Shown piece by piece: positions 56,317-64,000 of a DNA stretch of 64,000 nucleotides. The notes below the pieces were generated by a model. The model did no database searches and had not been told where the DNA came from. It saw nothing but the letters and a program-made list of their open reading frames with translations. A program made the translations under genes and the position numbers. Numbering within the stretch: the first letter of the stretch is position 1; each line of letters begins with the position of its first letter. Origin of the DNA: Parachaetomium inaequale (taxonomy: Eukaryota > Ascomycota > Sordariomycetes > Sordariales > Chaetomiaceae); assembly GCA_033296685.1 (NCBI GenBank), contig MU854438.1, forward strand, positions 34,512 to 98,511. The letters are read 5' to 3'.

Positions 56317-56749
56317 AGCGGGGATGGAATCGTAGGCTGCGGTCTGTCTGTCTAAAGTATGAACATGTTGTTAGATGACACGATGGTAGGCTGCACTCAC
56401 TGTTAGCTCCATTCATGATACAATACTGCTAAAAGCGGGCGATATTACGTGAGTACAGCCACGTCGGATGCCAACCTAATGTGCCGCGGTCTATGTTCAC
56501 GATCCATGGCCTATAGCTAATCTAACGATCGTCCGTTCTAGGCTGGGCCATTGATTCACTGGAGTCGTGATGCAACGAAATCGATCCAACCCCCTATCCT
56601 TGGGGCATCATACCCATCTATCAATGAATCTATATATGCAACCTTACACTGTTGACTCTACCTTGCTATTGACTTCTCCACCCCACAAAGTGACACCGGC
56701 CGAGAACAAGATGACAAAACATTCCCCTCCCCTCACCCGTGGGCACACT
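56317..56749. other. Intergenic, convergent 3' regions
   Basis: 3' ends of the three-module gene (+) and ceramidase (-). Nothing else seen. Confidence 0.5.
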
Positions 56750-57696
56750 TCACTCGCTCTTCCTCTCCCTCTCCTCCTCCCTAATCTCCCGCGCAACCTG
56801 CATCGACTGACTGGCGCCGACCGCCGTCAGGATATGCCACCACCCATGAAACTCAAACAGCCACGCCCACGGCAGCCCAACGCGCTGCCTGACGGCCCGC
56901 AGCTCGGCGCAGTACTCCAGGTCGACGGTCCAAAGCACGTACCCAAAAACACAAATCCCAAGTGCCTTCCAAATCCGCCAGTTCCAGTCCCGCCTCTTGG
57001 CCTCGGGAAACGCGGGCCGCGCCAGATGAAACATGTACTGGCCGCGAAACAGCACGCCGAACAGCGCGCCCGTGAACGCAAATACTTGGTAGATGATCTT
57101 GGCCGACCAGATGTAAAAGGCCGAGAAGGAGAGGTAGGCGACGGCCAGGCCGACGGTGATGAGGCGAGCGCGTTTGGGGGTTTGGCGCGCCGTGAGCGAG
57201 GCCTGCAGCATGGACCAGGTCAGGCCCAGCATGGAGAACTCGTCGACGAACTCAAGGGTCTGGCGGAGGGTGGCGTGAAAGAGGAAGGAGCCGATGCCGA
57301 GGGTGAGGAGGGAGAGGGACATGAAGTCGTACTTGGGGCGAAGGAGGCTGCGGGTGGGCCTGGGGGGGTACATGGCGCGCAGGGCGAGGTAGACTGGGGG
57401 TGTGAGTGAGTTGGTGGCCATCATTTTGATTGATTGATGGCGGTGAGACATACCATAGGAGATGTTGGTCAAGGCGTTGATGAACTCGGCGAGGTAGAAG
57501 GAGATGACATAGTCCTCTTCGCAGAAACTAGATGCAACCCAGCGTCAGCACTGTAACTAGGTAATTATTTCTTTCAAAAAGACGCAGTAAATTAAATAAA
57601 AATGCTCAGTGCTCACTTGGCCCTGCTCGTCGGCGGACTCCAGGCGCCATTGTTCGAGGACGCGTCGCCGGCAAACTGGATATTGTGGTGTCCCAT
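56750..57696 (-). CDS. Alkaline ceramidase (YPC1/YDC1/ACER family)
   Basis: Multi-pass ER or Golgi membrane hydrolase cleaving (phyto)ceramides to sphingoid base and fatty acid. Three exons (57696-57617, 57527-57454, 57393-56750) give 265 residues. The start MGHHNIQFAGDASSNNGAWS leads into the family motif NFCEEDYVISFYLAEFINAL across intron 1. GIGSFLFHATLRQTLEFVDE holds the conserved Ser, His and Asp of the metal site, and FEFHGWWHIL holds the C-terminal His pair. About seven hydrophobic segments are expected. The C-terminus is charged. It is divergent from the bromodomain gene. Confidence 0.92.
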
Positions 57697-58429
57697 TTTG
57701 AGCTGCCGCTGGGCTGCACGAGACTCGGCAGCCGTTTGTCGTGGGCGGGTCGCGAACGCGTGCAATCACGAAGTTGGGCGATGAGGATGTTTTGGTGTTT
57801 TGGGTGTTGGACCTGGACATTGTTGGTGCCCGGGGCCCGGGGCCCGGGGGAGCCGAGAGCCTGGAGCATCACTGGCAGCCAACCCCAACCCTGTATCGCG
57901 AATTCCAGTGCCGATCTTTCACGTACCGACTGTGTAATTACGCAACCACCAGCACCTAAATGCACGTGCTCCCGCCGCTTGTGACACTGTAAACTTTCCA
58001 CGTTCAGCTCGCATTCCGACGGCCCAATCTTTCAACCCAGCAACTCAAAACCAAAACCCGAACCTCACCGACGGCGATCACCATCGCGAATCAACGACGA
58101 CAAACCATCACATCACGTGATTCGTCCTGCGTCCGCAAAAATTCGTCACCAGCTCTCGCAGTCGGTCGGCCACAGACGAGAATCGCGCGCGATCGGTCGA
58201 GCACCATCTATCACAGCGACACTCTTGCATCACCCGAATTGATAGGAGCGCGGGGCTCGGCTGCCGGTATGTGTTTGGCGCGTTGAGCCGACGCGCACCG
58301 GCGCATGGCAGCGCATGGCACTTGGCAATGGCACAGTCGCTGACTACGCTTGAGCAGATCGTGGCGCCGATTCATCTTGTCCAGAGCCGCGGTGGTCCGC
58401 TCGGTTCCCCGCGGGGCGGAATCTGGGGC
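57697..58429. promoter_or_regulatory. Divergent promoter region (ceramidase / bromodomain protein)
   Basis: About 730 bp between outward starts. It contains a GC-rich palindromic run of GGGCCC units at about 57828-57848 and a TCACGTGA palindrome at 58113-58120, a bHLH (E-box) type site. The regulator is unknown. Confidence 0.45.
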
Positions 58430-61400
58430 ATGAATACGTCGACGACACCCCACACGCCGCTCGAGACCGTCCTCCTGTTCCGCGGCATTGCCCAGTACGG
58501 CCTCGACGAGCACGACTTTGCGCGCATTGCAGAAGCCCTCCAGAGCAACCGCCTGGTCAAAAACAGCCCCACGTACGATGCCCGACGTCTGAGCCCGGAG
58601 ACCCTACGGGCGCTCTTTCTGCGCCTTGTGCGGGACGAGCTGAGGACTGAGGGCAACACACCCAGCGACAATGATGGCGCCCTGTCGCCCGCGTCCAAGA
58701 AGCGCAGGCTACAGTCCCCACCGCCCGTGACCCTCAACGACGTCCGCCAGAATGCCGAGAAAATCGAGACGGCCCACACCAAGGCGCTGCATGCCTATGT
58801 GCTGCAAGCGACGCACGAGATACGTCAGTTTGAACAGCACTATGCGCAGTTGCAGAAGGAAATACGCGAGCTGGAAAAGCTGGGCGTGCGGGAGCCCGAC
58901 GGCGAGCCGAAGCCGCAAAGCCCAAATGGTGTTCCGGCCGCAGGGAAGCTCGAAGCAGGGCCGTCGAACGGGGTTGGGCCGTCCCCAGGGACATCCCCGA
59001 GACCCCCCCATGTACCGGCTGCTCAACCGGCGCCTCAGCACCCTCTGCGGAACTTGCAACCCTTGCTGCCCCAGCCTGCGCCGCACCAAGATACCCGGAA
59101 TGGGCCTTCGCCTTTGCAGCTGGCAACCTCAGAGAAGGCATCTCACGCCACTTGGTCGCCTGCCCCGGCTCACCCAGAAGCTGTGCGCTCCCCTCAGCTT
59201 GGCCAGCAAGAGGTGCCCAAGACGCCGGTTACCAGGCCAGCGGCAACCCCGAAGCCTCTGAATGGGGCACCGCCGGTCCTCCAAGCGCCGCAAGGCGCTC
59301 CTCCTTTCCAGCCTCCTCCACAGTCACCTGCACCACCTGCTGTTGCCGAGGGCCTACAGCGCCCAGAGGGCATTGTGGGTAGACAGTCCCCAGCGCTTCA
59401 GCCCGCCAACGCTCAGCTCCCCGCTCAGGGACAGCTGAAGTGGGAGCCTCCTTATCAACCAAATGCCCCTCCGCGGCAGACGGCGAATACGGTTCCCCAG
59501 CATCCTCCTAATATGCTCCCTCCCACTTCCCATCTCATGCCTTCACCACGGGCCCCTCAGCAACCGCTGCCGCATCCCAGCCCGGTACCGCCACAGGGAC
59601 AGGCCGGCAGGCCCGTGCCTCAGCAGCAGGTCCTGATTCCCCCTCATTCTACCAGCCAGTTTGCCCCGCCGCTGCAGTCACCAACAGTCAGGTCACCAGC
59701 AGACTTGGCGGCTGGACCGAATAGGCAGCAGCCATTACTTCCCAGCCCGGCAGCGAGTAGCGTTCCTCCTCCTCAGCCGCCCTACCACCCTCAATATCAA
59801 GGTCACCCTGTCTCGACCACTGGCCCGGCCACTCCGGTTTATCCCGGCCAGGCTGCCGCGCATCCGGCCCCGGCGCCCCCCGGCCCGAGACGGAGCCCGG
59901 CGATTCCGCCAACGCCTACACCCCCGGTTGTTGTTCCGCCCAGGCCCAGTCCTGGTCTCGCTGCACCTCAGCACCCACAGCAACCACCGGCTATTCAACC
60001 TCCACCTTACGGCCAGCAACATGTACCACGAGGTGCTCCGTCGCCGGTCCCCGCCCACCCAGATGCGGCCCAGCGCTACAGCTCTCCGTATCAGCCACCC
60101 CGGCCTGCGGCTGTTGATCGCATCCACCCTCGCCCACCCGTTACCTCGACACCCACACCGGCTGCTAGGTTCAGCCCGGCCCCTCCTCCGCCCAAGACAC
60201 CTGCGATGACTCTTCCCCCGAGGTTGGCAGGTGGCAGTGGGACGAAGTGGGTGTCGAACTCGACGCCCTCGACCCCCAAGCCAGGCATCGAGTTCCGCCT
60301 CGGATACGATGACGTGCCCAGCCCGGCGTATGAACCGACAAGCCCTAACCTGCTTCCCTCGGCGCCTTCGGTAGCCAAGGAGGCGCAGAGACGACAAGGG
60401 CCAGCCGAGACACCCAAGCACAAGCCGGGCCGACCGCATGTTCCGCAGCGGGCTCAGGGTGTCTCGACTCCTCAGCCGGGTCCTCGACCAGCGTCTAGTC
60501 AGCCAGCCGGTCCTCAAACCAAGCAACCGGCCGTGGAGCGAGAGCCACCTAGAGTTAAGCACGAGGCCACCACTCCACGCCCCTCAACCGAAGCCGGCGA
60601 CACAACCGCCGACGAGAGCGTCACGGGCCGACCCCAGCCGCCGCGCTCAACCAAGCGCAAGCGCGAGGACCTCACCCCCACGCCCATGCAAACACCCCGC
60701 GCCAGCCAACTCCGCGACGCCCTCCCCGAAGGCCTCAACCCCGCCGACGGCCCCAAGCTCGTCCTCTGGACGCGCTCGTTCAACAAGGTCTGCGGCTCCG
60801 CCATGGAGCAGATCGTCCACCACCGCTCGGCCAACATGTTCGCCGCGCCCATCCGCGAGAAGGACGCCCCCGGCTACCACAAGGTCGTCAAGCAGGCCCA
60901 GGACCTCAAGACCATCCGCGCCGCCATCAACCACGGCAACCGCGCCGCCTCCCACGCCGCGTCTTCCCTACTAGAGGGCGGCGACCCGGGCTCCAGCAGC
61001 GTCTGGCTGCCCCGCACCGAGGACCTCGTCCCGCCCCGCAGCATCATCAATTCCTCCCAGCTCGACCGCGAGCTGGCGCACATGTTCTCCAACGCCGTCA
61101 TGTACAACCCGGATCCGCACCACGGCCCCGGGCCGGCGTTTGTCAGGGGGGACGTGGACGATGAGGATGGCGAGGGCGGGGCGGATGCTGCCGGCGGTGG
61201 CGGCGGTGGCGGCGGTGCTGCTGGTGCTGGGCAGCAGGATAGTGGCGTGCTCGGATACAAGGTGGATGAGTTTGGGGTCGTGAATGATGCGCGGGCCATG
61301 TTTGTCGAGGTTGAGAAGCTGCTTAGTGAGCTGCGCTCGGCTGAGGTTAGGAGGGGGGCGCCGCCCCCTGGGATTGCCGGGGGTGTTACGGGGACGAGTA

Positions 61401-61522
61401 CCAGGCAGGTGAGTGTGTTGGGTGGGAATGGGGGTGGGGGTGGTGGTGCGGATGAGGGTGAGGAAGGGGAGGAGGGTGATGGGGAGGGGACTGTGAAGAG
61501 ACGGAGGGTTGGGAGGGGGTAG
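58430..61522 (+). CDS. Bromodomain protein of the Bdc1/BRD8 type (NuA4 subunit)
   Basis: Single exon. ATG 58430 (MNTSTTPHTPLETVLLF) is chosen because conserved sequence starts there; the open frame extends to 58271 without it. It encodes 1030 residues. The N-terminal region (TPLETVLLFRGIAQYGLDEH, then ETLRALFLRLVRDEL) and a coiled coil at about 105-150 match the BRD8/Bdc1 layout. A very long Pro/Gln-rich linker (about 160-700) follows. The bromodomain at about 778-895 has FNKVCGSAMEQIVHHRSANM, FAAPIREKDAPGYHKVVKQA, QDLKTIRAAI and the acetyl-lysine Asn motif MFSNAVMYNPD. About 45 residues are inserted before the last helix. A role in the NuA4 acetyltransferase complex is inferred from the family. 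Confidence 0.82.
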   Translation: MNTSTTPHTPLETVLLFRGIAQYGLDEHDFARIAEALQSNRLVKNSPTYDARRLSPETLRALFLRLVRDELRTEGNTPSDNDGALSPASKKRRLQSPPPVTLNDVRQNAEKIETAHTKALHAYVLQATHEIRQFEQHYAQLQKEIRELEKLGVREPDGEPKPQSPNGVPAAGKLEAGPSNGVGPSPGTSPRPPHVPAAQPAPQHPLRNLQPLLPQPAPHQDTRNGPSPLQLATSEKASHATWSPAPAHPEAVRSPQLGQQEVPKTPVTRPAATPKPLNGAPPVLQAPQGAPPFQPPPQSPAPPAVAEGLQRPEGIVGRQSPALQPANAQLPAQGQLKWEPPYQPNAPPRQTANTVPQHPPNMLPPTSHLMPSPRAPQQPLPHPSPVPPQGQAGRPVPQQQVLIPPHSTSQFAPPLQSPTVRSPADLAAGPNRQQPLLPSPAASSVPPPQPPYHPQYQGHPVSTTGPATPVYPGQAAAHPAPAPPGPRRSPAIPPTPTPPVVVPPRPSPGLAAPQHPQQPPAIQPPPYGQQHVPRGAPSPVPAHPDAAQRYSSPYQPPRPAAVDRIHPRPPVTSTPTPAARFSPAPPPPKTPAMTLPPRLAGGSGTKWVSNSTPSTPKPGIEFRLGYDDVPSPAYEPTSPNLLPSAPSVAKEAQRRQGPAETPKHKPGRPHVPQRAQGVSTPQPGPRPASSQPAGPQTKQPAVEREPPRVKHEATTPRPSTEAGDTTADESVTGRPQPPRSTKRKREDLTPTPMQTPRASQLRDALPEGLNPADGPKLVLWTRSFNKVCGSAMEQIVHHRSANMFAAPIREKDAPGYHKVVKQAQDLKTIRAAINHGNRAASHAASSLLEGGDPGSSSVWLPRTEDLVPPRSIINSSQLDRELAHMFSNAVMYNPDPHHGPGPAFVRGDVDDEDGEGGADAAGGGGGGGGAAGAGQQDSGVLGYKVDEFGVVNDARAMFVEVEKLLSELRSAEVRRGAPPPGIAGGVTGTSTRQVSVLGGNGGGGGGADEGEEGEEGDGEGTVKRRRVGRG

Positions 61523-62084
61523 TTAGTAGGACCAGGTAGTAGTGGGTTGATTGGCTTGGATGTGGGGTTTAGTGTTTACAGTATGGATGGGTTGGCGGGT
61601 GTTCGTGAAGCATTGTTGGTTTAGCTTGGGATTGGGTTTAGGGTGGGGTGCTGCTGCTGCGGGTTAGGATGGATGGGATGGGAATGGGAATTACAGTCTT
61701 CTCTCCGTGCCGCTGGGTTTGGTACGGATGTTTGATTGCCAGTGATGCATATCGAGCGATGGGTTTATTGCGATGATGAGGCTCAACGCTGCCGTTGTGC
61801 TGCAATTAAACGATCAAGTCCTATGTGCGAGAAGCAAACGTCTTCCCTGCGAGCTAGATCCATGGACACTTGTGTTCGTGATTCCTACAAGTCGCATTTG
61901 GCCTCGATCGAGAGTTCTCAAAAAGGCGTGTATCAATTTTTTAGTGAGTGGAGAAGAATGGGCACAAAATATCAACCCAGTAGAGAGACACCCATCTCAC
62001 CATGTGAGCCTATACATGTTCCTTTACCCCCGTTTAGCTTCGAGACTCAGCTGCCCTCCACGAGCAAGCACTGAAGCCTTCTTC
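61523..62084. other. Intergenic, convergent 3' regions
   Basis: GT-rich 3' flank of the bromodomain gene, then unassigned sequence. No gene recognised. Confidence 0.5.
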
Positions 62085-62583
62085 TCAACTGGTGACGGAC
62101 TCGATGAAGGATACGGCCAACCATACCAGGTTCCAAATGTTGGAGAGGAAACTCTGCGATGATATTGATTCCACCATATCCCACGGACCCTCACCCTTAC
62201 CCATGCCTACAGTCCCCCCCCGCCACCAAACCCCTAACGCTGCAACTATAATAGCAGCTCCCAAGCCCAAGGTCAACCAGAATAGTCGGCAGAAAACCGA
62301 TCGCAGTCTGAACCAGCGGATCCAGAGTCTCCTCGCCCGTCAGGTACTGGTAAAGGCGGATCCACGAGACGCCGACGGCGATGCGCGTGCCGAGGACGAC
62401 GAGGATCAGGTACGGGCTGCCCGAGACGAGCGGCCAGACAAAGATTCGGAGCAGGGCGTTGAGGAGCAGGACGGAGAGGAAGCAGCACCAGGAGGTGAGG
62501 CGGCGCTCGAGGGGGTTGCAGCCGGGCCCCGGGCCGGCGGTTGGGGGGACAAGGGGGGGGTCGTTGGGTTTTTGGTCGGCCAT
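62085..62583 (-). CDS. Small multi-pass membrane protein, frame break unresolved
   Basis: Starts at ATG 62583 (MADQKPNDPPLVPPTAGPG). Three hydrophobic segments follow: RLTSWCCFLSVLLLNALLRI, PYLILVVLGTRIAVGVSWI and TAIGFLPTILVDLGLG. At about 62260-62275 the reading frame must shift by one base to continue the last helix as AAIIVAALGVWWRGG and end with SNIWNLVWLAVSF near 62085. Without the shift the protein ends at 62197 after a non-hydrophobic tail. One extra G in CTTGGGCTTGGGAGC would explain it. A 40-bp intron (GTACCTGAC to GTTCAG) also restores the frame but deletes half of the helix. Family unknown. Confidence 0.45.
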
Positions 62584-63440
62584 GTGTTTGTGTTCGGGGG
62601 TGGGATTTGCGTGAACTGAATTCGAAAGTACGAAGTAAAACCGGTTAATAATCGCGGAGAGGAGGACCGCCCTGAAGAATGAAAGGGGCTGAGGTAACTC
62701 CGTAGGGAAATGTGTCTCACTCAGACTGTGCCTGGCGACTGACTGGCCGCAGTCTGCCTTGACCGCCGCCTGTCTTGCCGTTGGGGGCTGCAACAACCAA
62801 CAACAGCCTCGCCAAGTCGCCGAAACATATCGGAGCGGCTCTCTAATTAAGCGGCACGTAGGCGAAACGATCAGCGTCATTGCCGCCGTGTTGAGCCGGT
62901 CCATGTGGTCAAAACTAAGCGGTCAAAACGCACATTTCAATTATGGAAGGCATGGCTCTTTAGGTAACTCATCGGTCAATCTACAAGTATAATTACATCT
63001 GTACAAATGGCCCCTGTGACGTTGTAGTCAAGTAGTTCAAGCAAAGGCCTCAAACGTCGGTAATATGCCATGTATCTACGCAACTGTCTCTTGCTTGCAG
63101 CTTGGGACCTGTATTAGTACCAGGGCCGGGAACCCAGAGGTGGGCACGGGGTTGGGGCTGATGGTGGCTTCTTGTTTAGCAAGGTTGTCCCGAAGGGTAG
63201 TCATGTTTGAGGTCGTGGGTGACAAGTCACGATGGCTCAACAAGAGGGAGGGGTATTGTCCAGTATGATGGATCTGGTTGATGAGAGGAAGGGGGACTGT
63301 TCGGGGAGGTTTTGCCTATAAAAGTTCTGTGTCTGTTCAGAAGGGACTAGAACTAGTAGCGTTGAGGACAAGAAACCGCCCCCTTTGAACAACAACGAAG
63401 ACAAGAAGCTGTCGTTATTGCAGGGACGCCGAGAACGTGA
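62584..63440. other. Intergenic region at right end
   Basis: Upstream flank of the small membrane protein, then sequence without recognisable genes. Composition falls in GC towards the right. Confidence 0.5.
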
Positions 63441-64000
63441 ATCTAGACCTAGTAGTTCACTTTCTTTTTTTATCGAATTGCTGACTTAGCAGAGCTTGGG
63501 TTATATATTGAAGACGCTTTCTGAAACTTAAAACGGTAGGGAATATATATACACTTAGTTTTTACTATTCTATTTCCTAACTCTATTTTCTATCTAGACT
63601 AGGGTATAATCCTAATATTGTTTTATAATATACATTCTACTAATGTATTATAAGTCTTATTCTTAGCTAACTAAATGCGTTTGTACTTCTCTTCTATATA
63701 TTTTAATAGATTTATAAGGTATAGTACTATAGTATTACGAACTAACTATATAGTGCGGCTTGGTAGGGCTGTGTGCCTGACGAAGGACCAATTAGAAGAA
63801 GAACAGGAGAGCCAGCTACTGCAGGGCGCGATATAAGGCTTGTATAGTCGCCCTATGGAGAAGGCGACTGTGGTCGACGATTGTCGATAGCGATTATCGG
63901 CGATATAGTCGACAATGGTCGACGGCGACTATAGACGGATTTATATAGTATATAGTCACTCGTTCTAGAGGGCTCTAGGAGTCTTCTAGTAAGCAATATA
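63440..64000. repeat. AT-rich, TA-rich block, probably RIP-mutated repeat
   Basis: About 63480-63760 is much richer in A, T and TpA steps than anywhere else in the window, with no ORFs. This is the composition left by repeat-induced point mutation in Pezizomycotina. GTCGAC-type short repeats follow at 63870-63930. It runs off the window edge, so the element cannot be classified. Confidence 0.6.

Noticed and set aside
1..64000. CRISPR arrays, operons or riboswitches
   Set aside because: No regular short repeat-spacer pattern was seen, and the genome is eukaryotic with single-gene units. I saw no TPP-type intron element near any gene.

Overview
The window is nuclear DNA of a filamentous ascomycete. 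Coding third positions are GC-rich. Introns are short (about 50-110 bp) with GTRNGT donors and CTRAC/CTGAC branch sites. The gene set is typical of Pezizomycotina: Ede1, Cut12-like and Bdc1/BRD8-like proteins, a GH11 xylanase and a GPI-anchored cupredoxin. An AT-rich, TA-rich block starts near 63.45 kb and looks like RIP-mutated repeat DNA. Protein style and the xylanase suggest Sordariales, probably Chaetomiaceae, but this is inference. There are no operons; genes lie on both strands, several in divergent pairs.

Layout. 0-8 kb: ede1 (runs off the left edge), alpha-tubulin and a double BTB/T1-like protein, all on minus. 8.6 kb: an intron-containing tRNA-Gly(CCC). 9.5-16 kb: a lineage-specific coiled-coil protein (+), a Cut12-like spindle pole body protein (-) and, divergent from it, a cytochrome b5/MAPR-like membrane protein (+). 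16.3-17.1 kb: a secreted GPI-type cupredoxin (-). After 2.2 kb without a recognisable gene come CENP-X/MHF2 (-), the mitochondrial ADP/ATP carrier (-), and a divergent ribosomal pair eS25 (-) / uS7 (+). Then a GNAT acetyltransferase (-) and, divergent, a short-chain dehydrogenase (+).

27.8-32.2 kb is gene-poor. Polypurine tracts lie at both ends, and inside is an imperfect tandem array (period about 225-257 bp) whose units look like duplicated exon-intron modules on the minus strand. 32.2-38.5 kb: a protein with an octapeptide Leu-Pro repeat (-), the PIG-A/GPI3 glycosyltransferase (-), and the divergent DEAD-box helicase dbp6 (+). Near 39 kb is a structured, apparently Pol III-type RNA or SINE-like element. 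40.2-46.4 kb: the ER chaperone lhs1 ending in HDEL (+) and a secreted aspartyl protease with an acidic tail (+). 47.3-51.3 kb: a small coiled-coil protein (-), an arginase-family enzyme with an apparent frameshift next to its start (-), and a doubtful, frame-broken small gene (+). 52.7-56.3 kb: GH11 xylanase (+) and a secreted three-module protein (+). 56.7-62.6 kb: alkaline ceramidase (-), divergent bromodomain protein (+), and a small membrane protein whose frame breaks (-).

Themes: several core genes belong to the cytoskeleton and chromosome machinery (alpha-tubulin, Cut12-like, CENP-X) and to ribosome production (eS25, uS7, Dbp6). Others serve the ER and secretory pathway (Lhs1, GPI3, ceramidase). 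The secreted products (xylanase, protease, cupredoxin, three-module protein) lie among them. The most unusual signals are the exon-module array, the octapeptide repeat protein, the Pol III-like structured RNA, and the single-base frame breaks in two otherwise well-preserved genes.
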